A program made the position numbers and the translations under genes. From positions 1 to 24,551 of the forward strand of contig JAVBQG010000020.1 of the NCBI GenBank assembly GCA_031549185.1: 24,551 nucleotides of DNA, in the 5' to 3' direction. The stretch comes from JAVBQG01 sp031549185. GTDB taxonomy: Bacteria; Synergistota; Synergistia; Synergistales; Synergistaceae. The notes beneath the pieces were generated by a model. It was not told the origin of the DNA and ran no database searches. It worked only from the letters and a program-made list of their open reading frames with translations. The first letter of the stretch is position 1, and each line of letters starts with the position of its first letter. Shown here one piece after another: positions 7,520 to 15,785 of the stretch.

Positions 7520-8682
7520 CCCAGCGCTCCGAGAATCCGATCCGCCCAGAAATTATAGGCCCCGGGTCTGCCCATCAGTTTGACCAGCTCGTCCATGCGC
7601 CTCTCCGCCACAGCCCTCTGTTCGCCGCTGGCGTCGAGCCAGGCGAAGGCCTCGGCCTTCGCCGCCTCCGGGGTGGCGAACTGCTGGATCAGCTCGGGGT
7701 AAAAGCGCTCCCGCGCCAGCACGTTGGGAATCGCGAAGAAGAGGTGGCTCAGGAACAGCTTGCCGATGAGCGCGGAGAGCGGGCGGACCTTGTACAGCAC
7801 CACCATATACCGCCGGAGCAGGAGAGCCTCCGCTGTCGCCGTCCCGCTGGAGCCGACGACGAGGCGGGAGGCGGCCATCAGATCGCGGCCCTGCCCCTCG
7901 TAGTAGCTCTGCCCGGCGGAGAGAAGCTTCTCGTGCAGCTTCCTTTTGGCGCGCTCCGAGAGCCCCGACGCGAGGGAAAAGACGGGAGAGAAGCCTCGTT
8001 CGAAGAGCGCCGCATAGACCTCCGAGAGAATCGGGTACAGCTGCTCGATCTCACCGGCGCGGCTGCCGGGCATCAGCGCGACCAGCTTCCGGAGGTCGCC
8101 CGGCTGGCCGTTCGACCAGGCGATGTCGCGCATCATCTCCTCGCGATTCGGGGTCCAGCCGGAGAGCTCCTCCACAAGCGGATGTCCCTCCCAGAGACTC
8201 GCGCAGCGCGCCATTCGCAGGTACTCGTGCTCGAACCCGAAGAGCGGGAGGCACTCGTCGATCTGCTCCGCGAGCTGCCTGACGCGGTAGCTGCGCCACG
8301 CCCAGACGGCCGGAGGCGAGATGTAGAAGATCTTTCCCCGATACCCCTCGCGCCGCAGCTGCCCGATCAGGGGAAGGTTGAAGTCGGGGCTGTCCACCAC
8401 GACCATCGCGACGGGATTCTCCTCACGGATCTTGGCGACGATCTCGTTCTTCAGCCGCAGAATATCGGGCAGGGAGGCGAGAACCTCGGTAAAACCGATC
8501 AATTGCAGACGTTCGCTCTGCCAGAGGCATTCGACGCCCGCGTCCCGGCTCTCCTTGCCGCACAGACCGAAGATTCGCGCGTCGCATCCCTTGTCGCGCA
8601 ACGCCCGGAAGATTTTCGCGATATAGTGGTCGCCCGAGACCTCCCCGGAGCCCACAAAGATGGAGCGGTTTCCTGGCGTCAA
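7516..8682 (-). CDS. lpxB: Lipid-A-disaccharide synthase
   Basis: LpxB joins UDP-diacylglucosamine and lipid X to form the tetraacyl disaccharide 1-phosphate at the inner membrane. The protein (388 residues) opens with SIFVGSGEVSGDHYIAKIF, the LpxB N-terminal motif (usually AGEASGD). It has VVVDSPDFNLPL, YISPPAVWAWR, LFGFEHEY, LMPGSRAGEIEQLYP, a SGTATAEALL donor-site motif and the LSALIGKLFL amphipathic segment. The likely start is TTG at 8682, overlapping the lpxI stop as TTGA, with GGAG 7 nt upstream; no ATG lies before the first conserved motif. It follows lpxI, which makes its lipid X substrate. Confidence 0.94.
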   Translation of the reverse strand: MTPGNRSIFVGSGEVSGDHYIAKIFRALRDKGCDARIFGLCGKESRDAGVECLWQSERLQLIGFTEVLASLPDILRLKNEIVAKIREENPVAMVVVDSPDFNLPLIGQLRREGYRGKIFYISPPAVWAWRSYRVRQLAEQIDECLPLFGFEHEYLRMARCASLWEGHPLVEELSGWTPNREEMMRDIAWSNGQPGDLRKLVALMPGSRAGEIEQLYPILSEVYAALFERGFSPVFSLASGLSERAKRKLHEKLLSAGQSYYEGQGRDLMAASRLVVGSSGTATAEALLLRRYMVVLYKVRPLSALIGKLFLSHLFFAIPNVLARERFYPELIQQFATPEAAKAEAFAWLDASGEQRAVAERRMDELVKLMGRPGAYNFWADRILGALG

Positions 8683-9476
8683 TAATCCACTCCGACGACT
8701 GCCAGGTTTTTTTCCGCGGCCACGGTCCCGAACTCGTCGGGGTTCAGGATCAGGGTCCATCCCGCCTGCAGCGCGAGGCACCCGAGCCCCGCCTCCGCCA
8801 TGAGGCGCAGTGTCGTGGGCCCGACGGTCGGAATGTCGAACCGCTCGTCCTGCCCCGGTTTGATTCGTTTGACGACCGCCCCTCCGTTGCAGAGCGACCC
8901 GGCGCGCCGTATGGTCTGGTCCGTCCCCTCCATCGCCTCGACGGCCACCACGGATTTCCCGCAGACGACCACCGTCTGTCCGAAGGAGAGAGGCACGATC
9001 GCGCTGACGATGTCCATGCCGTACCTCATGTCGTCCCGCTCCCGGTCCGTCGGCGCACGGCCCGCGATCTGCCCGCTCGTCGCCATGAGGTCGTCCAAAA
9101 GATCGCGATAGCCGATCACCTCGAATCCCGCCCGCTCGAACAGCGAGACGATGCCGCCAAGCAGGGTATGGTCGTCGCGGACAGCGAGTCCTGCGAGGAA
9201 ATCGCGCGCCATGCCGTCCATCTCGCCTGCGCGATAGATCATCGTCTTGGGCACGACGCCGGCGAGCATGATCTTGCGCACACCGCGCGCCACCATATCG
9301 CCCAGCGTCGCCCTTATTTCGGCACGGAAGAGGGGCAGAACTTCCTTCGCGTGCGGAACCAGCGCCCCGCAATCCTCTCGCATCGCGTAGACGACCGGCC
9401 CCTCGCCGGCCTTCGCCATTCGTCTTGCGATCTCCTCCGGCAGGGCGCCCTCCCCTGCGATCAATGCAACGGACAT
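8679..9476 (-). CDS. lpxI: UDP-2,3-diacylglucosamine pyrophosphatase, LpxI type
   Basis: LpxI hydrolyses UDP-2,3-diacylglucosamine to lipid X and UMP, replacing the unrelated LpxH of enterobacteria. The 265 residues carry the DUF1009/LpxI pattern: MSVALIAGEGALPEEIARR at the N-terminus, ARGVRKIMLAGVVPKT in the middle, and GKSVVAVEAMEGTDQTIRRAG, with VVKRIKPGQDERFDIPTVG, in the catalytic C-terminal part. The length is normal. The ATG at 9476 has AAGGAGG 8 nt upstream, the strongest ribosome site in the cluster. It follows the longest gap within the lpx genes (9477-9635), so it may also have its own promoter. No LpxH-like gene is seen in the window. Confidence 0.93.
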   Translation of the reverse strand: MSVALIAGEGALPEEIARRMAKAGEGPVVYAMREDCGALVPHAKEVLPLFRAEIRATLGDMVARGVRKIMLAGVVPKTMIYRAGEMDGMARDFLAGLAVRDDHTLLGGIVSLFERAGFEVIGYRDLLDDLMATSGQIAGRAPTDRERDDMRYGMDIVSAIVPLSFGQTVVVCGKSVVAVEAMEGTDQTIRRAGSLCNGGAVVKRIKPGQDERFDIPTVGPTTLRLMAEAGLGCLALQAGWTLILNPDEFGTVAAEKNLAVVGVDY

Positions 9477-9502
9477 ATAACGACCTCCTTCAATCGGGAA
9501 AA

Positions 9503-9532
9503 TTTATAGAAAATCGATTGATTTATCGATCA
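9503..9532 (-). promoter_or_regulatory. Possible internal promoter before lpxI
   Basis: On the minus strand TATAAA (9508-9503) lies 26 nt before the lpxI ATG, in an AT-rich stretch that includes ATCGAT...ATCGAT (9513-9530). No good -35 box sits at the right distance (TGATCG is the best), so this is weak. It is suggested mainly by the 159-nt gap and the strong ribosome site. Confidence 0.3.
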
Positions 9533-9569
9533 GAGCCCAAAGGGTAAAGTTTTAAAGCCAGTTTGTGCG
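9533..9569 (+). repeat. Dispersed intergenic repeat, copy A (most divergent)
   Basis: GAGCCCAAAGGGTAAAG followed by TTTTAAAGCC matches the first two thirds of copy B (18518-18555) with few changes, but the right arm has drifted and pairs poorly. It sits between the LptF/G permease and lpxI. Confidence 0.5.
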
Positions 9570-9635
9570 ACCGTTCGCCGCCATCGGAAACACCCTTTTG
9601 ATTGTAAATTGGCATGAATCGGCGTCTCTCCACCG

Positions 9636-10754
9636 CTATCCCAGGCGGTTCGCCCGGCTCGTGAGAATCGAGCCGACGACCAGAAACGTCCCGTTCGGAA
9701 TCCAGGCCGCCACGATCCCGGGAAGAAAACCCGCCTCGCCCAGCGATTGACAGAGGGACATGATGACATAATAGGCGAAGACGATGATGACGGACAGCCC
9801 CAGCCCCATGCTCGAACTCGAGCGCTGGGGGCGGCTGCCCACGGCAGCGCCGACCATCACGAGGACCACGCTCGCCCAGGGGACAGCGATCCGCAGATGC
9901 AGCAGCATCCACAGCTTGCCCGTGTCGTTGCCCTGCTTGTGCGCATTCTGAATCGTCGTGTAGAGCTCGCCCAGGCTCATCTCCGAGGGATCCGTCGCGT
10001 TGGTGCCGACCTCCGAGGGAGCCATGGCCAGGTTCATCTTCTCGCGCTGAAAGGAGAAGAGCATCCGCACCGAGCCGTTCGCCTCCACCTCGAAGACCTG
10101 TCCATGCTCCAGCCACCACGCGCCGTCGACCCACTTCCCGTCCGGCGCGGAGATCATGCGGCGGATCTTTCCCTTTTCGAACTCCTGCACCAGGATGTCC
10201 TTCATCTCCCCCGACCCGGGGTGAACCGTTCCGATGTAAATGACGCGCCGCAGAACCCCTCCCGATTCCTCGCGGATAAAGACGTTCTCCTTGAACACCG
10301 GAGGCACCTTCTGGAACACGTCGTAGCGCAGCACGTTCGCCGCAGCGCGCTGGCTCAGGGGCACGATCGTCTCGTTCATGAGAAAAGCGAGGACGGATAT
10401 GACCGCTCCCGCGCAAACGACGGGCCTTACGATGCGCCCGAACGAGAGCCCGGCGGATTTGAGCGCCACCAGCTCCGAGTTCGACGACATACTGCCGAAA
10501 CCGAGCAGCGACGCGAGAAGGCAGCTCATCGGAATCGTCAACACGACGACGCCGGGCAGCGAGTAGATGAAGAGGCGCAGCACGATACCGAATGAAACGC
10601 CCCTCTGGATGACCAGATCGGCCAGCTGGAAGAGCAGGCTGCCCGCCACGAGGATGACGGTGAACGACATGATGCCGAAAAGAAACGGGGCCATCATCTG
10701 CCCCAGTACGAAGCGGTCGAGTATCAGACGATGAGAGGCGTCCTTACCGCCCAT
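9636..10754 (-). CDS. LptF/LptG family LPS export permease
   Basis: This YjgP/YjgQ-family inner-membrane subunit of the Lpt exporter takes LPS from the membrane to the periplasmic bridge, with LptB as ATPase. The 372 residues show three N-terminal membrane segments (LDRFVLGQMMAPFLFGIM..., SFGIVLRLFIYSLPGVVVLTIP, and about 130-150), the coupling-helix motif SELVALKSAGLS, a periplasmic beta-jellyroll of about 170 residues, and three C-terminal segments with LRIAVPWASVVLVMVGAAVG. Only one such gene is present; a partner and lptB must lie elsewhere. I cannot assign it to LptF or LptG. The ATG at 10754 overlaps kdsC by 11 nt; purines (GAGAGAGCGGGGAG) directly precede it. The upstream in-frame extension to 10925 lies within kdsC and was rejected. 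Confidence 0.9.
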   Translation of the reverse strand: MGGKDASHRLILDRFVLGQMMAPFLFGIMSFTVILVAGSLLFQLADLVIQRGVSFGIVLRLFIYSLPGVVVLTIPMSCLLASLLGFGSMSSNSELVALKSAGLSFGRIVRPVVCAGAVISVLAFLMNETIVPLSQRAAANVLRYDVFQKVPPVFKENVFIREESGGVLRRVIYIGTVHPGSGEMKDILVQEFEKGKIRRMISAPDGKWVDGAWWLEHGQVFEVEANGSVRMLFSFQREKMNLAMAPSEVGTNATDPSEMSLGELYTTIQNAHKQGNDTGKLWMLLHLRIAVPWASVVLVMVGAAVGSRPQRSSSSMGLGLSVIIVFAYYVIMSLCQSLGEAGFLPGIVAAWIPNGTFLVVGSILTSRANRLG

Positions 10755-11229
10755 CTCCCCGCTCTCTCTCGTTGCGCGCCAGTATGTATTCCGCGGCATC
10801 GCGAACCGCGCCGTATCCTCCACGGTTCGGCGCGATCCAGTCCGCCAGCTCCAAAAGTCCGCCGCGCGCGTCTGCCACGGCGATACCGAGCCCGCACCAC
10901 TCGATACAGGAGCGGTCGGGCGCATCGTCGCCGATGAAGGCGATCTCCTCCCGCGAGAGACCCAGCTCTCCCGCGATCTTCTTCAGATCCCGCAGTTTAT
11001 CGTCGGTTCCGTTGATCACGCGGGGGACGCCGAGGTCAGTCGCCCGCTGATCCGTCGCCCTGGAAAAACGACCGCTGATAAAGACGACCTTGATTCCGGC
11101 CCTCTTCAACATGACGACGCCGTAGCCGTCGCGGACATCGAAGCGCTTCAGCTCGTTGCCCTCTCCGTCCATGTAAAAACCGCCGTCTGTCATCGTGCCG
11201 TCTACATCCATCGCAACGAGACCGATCAA
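10744..11229 (-). CDS. kdsC: Kdo-8-phosphate phosphatase (HAD family)
   Basis: KdsC removes the phosphate from Kdo 8-phosphate, giving Kdo for activation by KdsB (not in this window). The 161 residues form a capless HAD fold: AMDVDGTMTDG (nucleophile Asp8, acid/base Asp10), ISGR (motif II), the conserved Lys of DDK in the middle, and FIGDDAPDRSCI (motif IV). GNELKRFDVRDGYG is the KdsC tetramer/substrate loop. The GGYGAVRDAAEYIL C-terminus, which closes over the neighbouring active site, is present. The start is TTG at 11229, overlapping the lpxA stop as TTGA, with GAGGGG upstream. Lying apart from kdsA and kdsD, next to lpxA, it ties Kdo and lipid A synthesis together. Confidence 0.93.
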   Translation of the reverse strand: MIGLVAMDVDGTMTDGGFYMDGEGNELKRFDVRDGYGVVMLKRAGIKVVFISGRFSRATDQRATDLGVPRVINGTDDKLRDLKKIAGELGLSREEIAFIGDDAPDRSCIEWCGLGIAVADARGGLLELADWIAPNRGGYGAVRDAAEYILARNERERGDGR

Positions 11230-12062
11230 TTCTCTTCCCCCTCGCCTTCGCCCATGCCGGCCTTCGTTCCCTTCCCCATCCAGGGGGTGAGTCCACGCTT
11301 CAGGGAACGTACGAAGGAGATGATCGCCGTCGCGTGTTCATCGCCCGGCCAGCGCCGCTCGATCTCTTCGAGCGCCTCCGCCCGGCTGAGCGTGCGGTCG
11401 TAGAGAAGCCGGTACACGCTCTTGATGTGCGTGCGCTGCTCCTGCGTAAAACCGTTTCGACGGAGGCCGATCGTGTTGAGGCCGTAGACGCGCGCGGGGT
11501 GGCCGTCGACCATGGAGTATGGCGGGACGTCCTTGATGATCTTGGCCATGCCGCCCACCATCGCGTACGAACCGACCTTGACGAACTGATGAAAGCCCGT
11601 CATGCCCCCGATCACGACACAGTCGCCAACCTCGCAGTGCCCCGCGAAACCGACTTTGTTGGTGAACGTGCAGTGTCTGCCGATTTTGACGTTGTGTGCC
11701 AGATGGCACGCGTCCATGATCATCGTGCCGTCGCCGATCTCGGTGGCGTTCCCCTCCCCCGTGGCGCGGTTGACGGTGACGTTTTCTCGCAGGATCACGT
11801 CGTCGCCGATTCGAACGGACGTGATCTCTCCCCGGAATCCGTGGTCCTGCGGAATCCCGCCGACCGACGTGTATTCGAAGATATGGCAGTTTCGTCCGAC
11901 CGTGACATAATCGTTGATGTGGACGAACGCCTCGATACGGGTGCCCTCGCCTATCCGGACCTTGCCGTCGATTACCGCATACGGGCCGATCCAGACGCCG
12001 TCGGCGAGGTCGGCATCCGGCGAGACGAGCGCCGTCGGGTGAATGACCCTCTTACCGCTCAT
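11226..12062 (-). CDS. lpxA: UDP-N-acetylglucosamine 3-O-acyltransferase
   Basis: LpxA performs the first lipid A step: acyl transfer from ACP to the 3-OH of UDP-GlcNAc. Residues 1 to about 190 are left-handed parallel beta-helix hexapeptide repeats. DACHLAHNVKIG (118-128) holds the catalytic His123. GGMTGFHQFVKVG and KDVPPYSMVDGHPA, with GLNTIGLRRNGF, mark LpxA within the family. The helical C-terminal domain follows and ends in an unusual Gly/Glu-rich tail (KGTKAGMGEGEGEEN), giving 278 residues against about 262 in E. coli. It is 5 nt downstream of fabZ and overlaps kdsC by 4 nt. Confidence 0.96.
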   Translation of the reverse strand: MSGKRVIHPTALVSPDADLADGVWIGPYAVIDGKVRIGEGTRIEAFVHINDYVTVGRNCHIFEYTSVGGIPQDHGFRGEITSVRIGDDVILRENVTVNRATGEGNATEIGDGTMIMDACHLAHNVKIGRHCTFTNKVGFAGHCEVGDCVVIGGMTGFHQFVKVGSYAMVGGMAKIIKDVPPYSMVDGHPARVYGLNTIGLRRNGFTQEQRTHIKSVYRLLYDRTLSRAEALEEIERRWPGDEHATAIISFVRSLKRGLTPWMGKGTKAGMGEGEGEEN

Positions 12063-12067
12063 GAAAC

Positions 12068-12589
12068 TTATACCCCGCCCTCCGGTATCGTGAGGGTGGT
12101 CGCGCTCACGAAACCCATCGTGGCCTCGGCGACGACCTCCCCCGCAACAGTGCCGACGAACTTCATCTTGCCGACTTTGCCGCGAAAACGTACCAGAGTG
12201 GCCTCCGTGCAGAGCTGGTCCCCGGGGACGACCGGCCGGCGAAACTTCGCCTCGTGCACGGTTGTTAAAAAGACGATCCGGCGCTCACCGGGCGCGATCC
12301 CCTGTCTTTTCTGCTCGAGCGCCATCATCACGCAGCCGACCTGCCCCATTGCCTCCAGGATCAGGACGCCCGGCATGACCGGTTCGCCTGGGAAGTGCCC
12401 CTGAAAAAACGGCTCGTTCATCGAGACGTTCTTGATGCCGACGGCGCGTTTCTCCTCCCCTTCAAGGTCGATTTCGACGATGCGGTCGACCAGCAAGAAG
12501 GGATACCTGTGCGGCAGGCACTCCAAGATGGTATTGATATCGCACTCGCATGCGTTCTTCTTCTCTCCGTTCTTCTTTTCCATTTCCAC
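12068..12589 (-). CDS. fabZ: 3-hydroxyacyl-ACP dehydratase
   Basis: FabZ dehydrates 3-hydroxyacyl-ACP for fatty acid elongation and competes with LpxA and LpxD for the same substrate, so the linkage has a metabolic reason. The hot-dog fold motifs are PHRYPFLLVDR, with the catalytic His in HFPG (His65), and EPVMPGVLILEAMGQ with Glu79. The 173 residues exceed the usual 145-155 because of a charged N-terminal extension (MEMEKKNGEKKNACEC). The GTG at 12589 is favoured because GGGAGG sits 9 nt upstream; an ATG two codons later is the alternative. It is 22 nt after lpxC. Confidence 0.95.
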   Translation of the reverse strand: MEMEKKNGEKKNACECDINTILECLPHRYPFLLVDRIVEIDLEGEEKRAVGIKNVSMNEPFFQGHFPGEPVMPGVLILEAMGQVGCVMMALEQKRQGIAPGERRIVFLTTVHEAKFRRPVVPGDQLCTEATLVRFRGKVGKMKFVGTVAGEVVAEATMGFVSATTLTIPEGGV

Positions 12590-12611
12590 GACTACCGACC
12601 TCCCGTACGGT

Positions 12612-13445
12612 TCATTTTATAAAAACGCTCTTCAGGCGGTCCACCAGTTTTGCGTGAATATCGTGTCCGCCACAAATGCAAATATAATGCGCAGTCACGG
12701 GGAAACCGAGCAGCGCAAGGTCTCCCATCAGATCGAGGATCTTGTGCGAGACGCACTCCTGCTCCAGACGATAGCCCACCGTGTTGAGCGGACCGTCCTC
12801 CCCGATGATAACGACATTGTCGAGGTTTCCGCCCAGGCCGAGCCCCTCCCGGTGCAGCGCCTCCACCTCCGAGCGAAGCCCGAAGGTCCTCGCCGGCGCG
12901 ATCTCGCTCACGAACGACTCGCGCGTCAGAACGACATCTTTGATCTGCGTTCCGATCGCCGTACCGGAGTAATCGATGACGTAGGTGATCCGCACGACAT
13001 CCGACGGCATGGCCACGATGCTGGCGCGCCCGCTGTCGATCGCCACCGGCGCGAAGAGGACGCGCGGCGAGGTTTCCCCGCTCGACTCCCGTACGCCCGC
13101 TCCCGTCAGCTCCGTCGCGAACGGAAGGGCGCTGCCGTCGAGCACCGGCACCTCCTCGCCCTCAATTTCGATCAGGGCGTCGTCGATCTCCACGCCGACG
13201 AGCGCCGCAAGCAGATGCTCTACCGTATAAACGCAGCTGCCGTCGGGAAAAGCCAATCCCGTCTTTCTGCGCGTGTCGGAGGCGATCGCCTCCTCGATCC
13301 CGTAGCAGTTCGCTCCAAACCTGAAACGTATGCCGCCTCCCTCCGGTGCGGGCGAAACCCTCACCTTCGCGGTCTTCCCGGAGTGGATGCCAACGCCCGA
13401 GAATTCCACCGGTCTTGCTATGGTCCTTCTGTTTCTCCTGTACAT
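12612..13445 (-). CDS. lpxC: UDP-3-O-acyl-N-acetylglucosamine deacetylase
   Basis: LpxC is the zinc amidase that commits the pathway to lipid A. The 277 residues show VEHLLAAL (Glu76 general base, His77 zinc), SHKILDLMGDL (zinc His234 and Asp238) and GGHDIHAKL (catalytic His261), the complete active site. The N-terminus (RRTIARPVEFSGVGIHSG) is typical. It is slightly shorter than E. coli LpxC (305) and ends soon after the last motif, so it lacks a long C-terminal tail of the kind used for FtsH-dependent turnover in E. coli. The start ATG at 13445 overlaps the end of lpxD by 28 nt, with GGAGGAG about 12 nt upstream. Confidence 0.96.
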   Translation of the reverse strand: MYRRNRRTIARPVEFSGVGIHSGKTAKVRVSPAPEGGGIRFRFGANCYGIEEAIASDTRRKTGLAFPDGSCVYTVEHLLAALVGVEIDDALIEIEGEEVPVLDGSALPFATELTGAGVRESSGETSPRVLFAPVAIDSGRASIVAMPSDVVRITYVIDYSGTAIGTQIKDVVLTRESFVSEIAPARTFGLRSEVEALHREGLGLGGNLDNVVIIGEDGPLNTVGYRLEQECVSHKILDLMGDLALLGFPVTAHYICICGGHDIHAKLVDRLKSVFIK

Positions 13446-14461
13446 GTTTTTTTAAGCTCCTCCAACTCTCGTTCCAATTTCCTGATTCTCTCCGAGTAAC
13501 CCTTAACCCTGCGAAGCGAGGCCTGCAGGCGGAACTCCTCTTTGTGGTCCTGCGCGGGGAAACCGGAGACCGTGAGGCCGTCTGGGATCTCCTTCGTGAC
13601 ACCCGCTCGCCCGCCGACGGTGACGCCCCGCCCGATCGTGACGTGGTCCGCCACTCCGGCCATGCCGGCGAGAACGGACGAATTGCCGATCTTGACGCTG
13701 CCCCCGAGGCCGACCATGCCGACCATCAGGCAATCCTCCCCCACATCGCAATTGTGCGCCACGTGAACGATGTTGCCGAGTTTCGCCCCGCGGCGAATAC
13801 GCGTGACGCCGAATGTAGCGCGGTCCACCGTACTGTTCGCCCCGATTTCGACGTCGTCCTCCACGACGACCGTCCCGATCTGGGGAATCTTGATCCATTC
13901 GCGGTTCGGCCCCGGTACAAAACCGAACCCGTCGCACCCGATGACCGTGCCGGAGTGCACCGTAACCCGGTCGCCCAGTTTCACCTGATCCTGCAGGATC
14001 ACGCCCGCTTCGATTCTGCAGTTCTCCCCGACAAGGACGTCCGTGCCGACAAACACGCTCCCCTGTAGAATCGTGCCGTCCCCGATCGCGGCTCCGGATG
14101 AGACGACACATCCGGGCCCGACAACCACGCCCTCGCCCAGACGGCAATTTTCGGAGAGAATAGCGGTCGGGTGGATACCTCTGCAGGAGAGCGAACGGGT
14201 ATCGAAGTACGCCAACAGCGCCACAAGAGAGGCCCGCGGGTTTTTCAATTCGATCCCGTCCCGTCCGGCGAGGGTCCCGATACCGGAGAGTACCGGCACT
14301 TCCGTCGGTATGGTGCCGAGGATGCCGGACTCCCATACGACACACAGTTTTTCGCGATGCGGGTCCTCCGGCGAGCAAACGCCCTCGATCGTTCTGGAGC
14401 CGTCGCCTACCACGACGCCCCCCGTCATTTTCGCAACTTCGGAAAGTGTTACGGCGGCCAT
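13418..14461 (-). CDS. lpxD: UDP-3-O-(3-hydroxyacyl)glucosamine N-acyltransferase
   Basis: LpxD adds the N-linked hydroxyacyl chain to the product of LpxC. The 347 residues comprise an N-terminal uridine-binding domain (about 1-95, ending in GIHPTA), a left-handed beta-helix (98-310) with many I/V-G-x-x hexads and the LpxD-specific GCDGFGFVPG (175-184), the catalytic VHVAHNCDVG (His236), and a C-terminal coiled helix (YSERIRKLERELEELKKT). The ATG at 14461 is preceded by GAGAGGTG about 7 nt upstream. It follows the unrecognised exported protein by 16 nt and overlaps lpxC by 28 nt. Confidence 0.96.
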   Translation of the reverse strand: MAAVTLSEVAKMTGGVVVGDGSRTIEGVCSPEDPHREKLCVVWESGILGTIPTEVPVLSGIGTLAGRDGIELKNPRASLVALLAYFDTRSLSCRGIHPTAILSENCRLGEGVVVGPGCVVSSGAAIGDGTILQGSVFVGTDVLVGENCRIEAGVILQDQVKLGDRVTVHSGTVIGCDGFGFVPGPNREWIKIPQIGTVVVEDDVEIGANSTVDRATFGVTRIRRGAKLGNIVHVAHNCDVGEDCLMVGMVGLGGSVKIGNSSVLAGMAGVADHVTIGRGVTVGGRAGVTKEIPDGLTVSGFPAQDHKEEFRLQASLRRVKGYSERIRKLERELEELKKTCTGETEGP

Positions 14462-14477
14462 ATCTCAACACCTCTCA

Positions 14478-15785
14478 TTACAGGTTGACGAGCGCGCGAA
14501 TGTTCCACGGATCGCCGTCGCGCGAATCGTAGTGAACCTCGATCGAAAAGAAATCGTTTATACGCAACCCCAGCGCACCGTTCGCATCCCCCTCTTCGCT
14601 GAGGCGAATCCAGGCGTACGGTTTTTTGGGCTTTGCCTCCAGAGAGGCTCTCACCCACCAGAGATCGTCGGGGTGAACCCACTCTGCTCCGAGCCAGATA
14701 TTCCGCCAGGGCGACCAGCGCATCCCGAGCCGCTTCTCGAGGTCGAAATCCTCGAGAGACGTGATCAACTCCGCGTACAACTCCATGTCCCAGTGGGGAA
14801 AGATCTGCGCCCTGCGGCCGAAGTGCAGCCCCGCTTCCGGATACTTTCCCTCGGCGCCCGCGTAGACCGCCATCCATACCCAAACTGCGTAGCGCCTGCT
14901 CTCGAGGTCGATGTCGACCTCGGAGACGGCGCCCGTCTTCGCTTCGATGGCCGACTCGGCTCTGGCCTGTTCGACGAGACTTTCGCCCTCCAGAATCCCC
15001 TTGCTCAGCGCCACGAAATCGTCCTTGTGGAGATCCAGCCAGGCGACCGGTATGCCGATCACCGGCGCAAAACCCTTCATCAGGTCGTCCCGGAGGCTCG
15101 AGTGCAGCATGACCGGGATCGACGTGGAGCTGATCCGCGGCGTCACTGCCAGCGTGAGAGGCTGCTCCGGCGTGAACGACACCTCCAGCGTCGCCGTCCC
15201 GTCTGCCGCCGTGCGCACCATGAGCGACTCGCGCCAGCCGGGCAATCGACCTCCGCAGGTCCTCTCGATCACGCGCTTCAGCTCGACATCGCCCCATGCG
15301 AGCGCTTCGATCGGGACATCCTTCATCAACGCGGCAAACTCCCCCTCGAGACCTTCGGTATCTTTGGCAAACCATTCGCTCACCGGTTCGCTCAGATTGG
15401 GAGAGATCAGGTGAACACCCCACTCGGGCGGCGCGGATTTCGAACGGAGCTTGACGGAGACCGTGTCTCCCTCGAGCGTCACGTCCTCGACGAGATAGCC
15501 GGCGAGCAGGCGATCGGCGACGACGCGCAGGAGGCGTTCCTTCGATCCGGCGGACTCCGCCGGCGAAATGTGATCGTATACCGCGTTCAAGCTGCGCTCC
15601 GCCGCCACGGAGAGCCATTCGCCAAGCCCCTGAACCCGCACGGCCGCCTCCGCAGGCGAAAAAACACTCAAGCAAACAAACAGAGTTGCGACCGCAGAAA
15701 CAGCCGCAACCCTGCGCAGGTACAAAGGCGTGAGCCGTATCCTAGAACATCTCGCCAAAACCGAAATGTACTCTTGATTCCTCAT
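14478..15785 (-). CDS. Unrecognised exported envelope protein between bamA and lpxD
   Basis: I do not recognise this family. From the ATG at 15785 it has 435 residues. A hydrophobic segment (VAAVSAVATLFVCLSVF, about residues 26-42) ending in SPAEAA is a clear signal peptide with an Ala-x-Ala site. A start at the in-frame TTG (15725), giving 415 residues and a normal short n-region, is therefore just as likely and would avoid the 44-nt overlap with bamA. The mature protein is mixed alpha/beta without further membrane helices. The last 110 residues are rich in alternating aromatic and charged residues (WSPWRNIWLGAEWVHP, DDLWWVRASLEAKP), as in beta strands that could form or face a barrel, but the C-terminus (RALVNL) is not the aromatic Bam signal. 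It occupies the place where many genomes have skp/ompH. An envelope assembly role is inference from position only. Confidence 0.75.
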   Translation of the reverse strand: MRNQEYISVLARCSRIRLTPLYLRRVAAVSAVATLFVCLSVFSPAEAAVRVQGLGEWLSVAAERSLNAVYDHISPAESAGSKERLLRVVADRLLAGYLVEDVTLEGDTVSVKLRSKSAPPEWGVHLISPNLSEPVSEWFAKDTEGLEGEFAALMKDVPIEALAWGDVELKRVIERTCGGRLPGWRESLMVRTAADGTATLEVSFTPEQPLTLAVTPRISSTSIPVMLHSSLRDDLMKGFAPVIGIPVAWLDLHKDDFVALSKGILEGESLVEQARAESAIEAKTGAVSEVDIDLESRRYAVWVWMAVYAGAEGKYPEAGLHFGRRAQIFPHWDMELYAELITSLEDFDLEKRLGMRWSPWRNIWLGAEWVHPDDLWWVRASLEAKPKKPYAWIRLSEEGDANGALGLRINDFFSIEVHYDSRDGDPWNIRALVNL

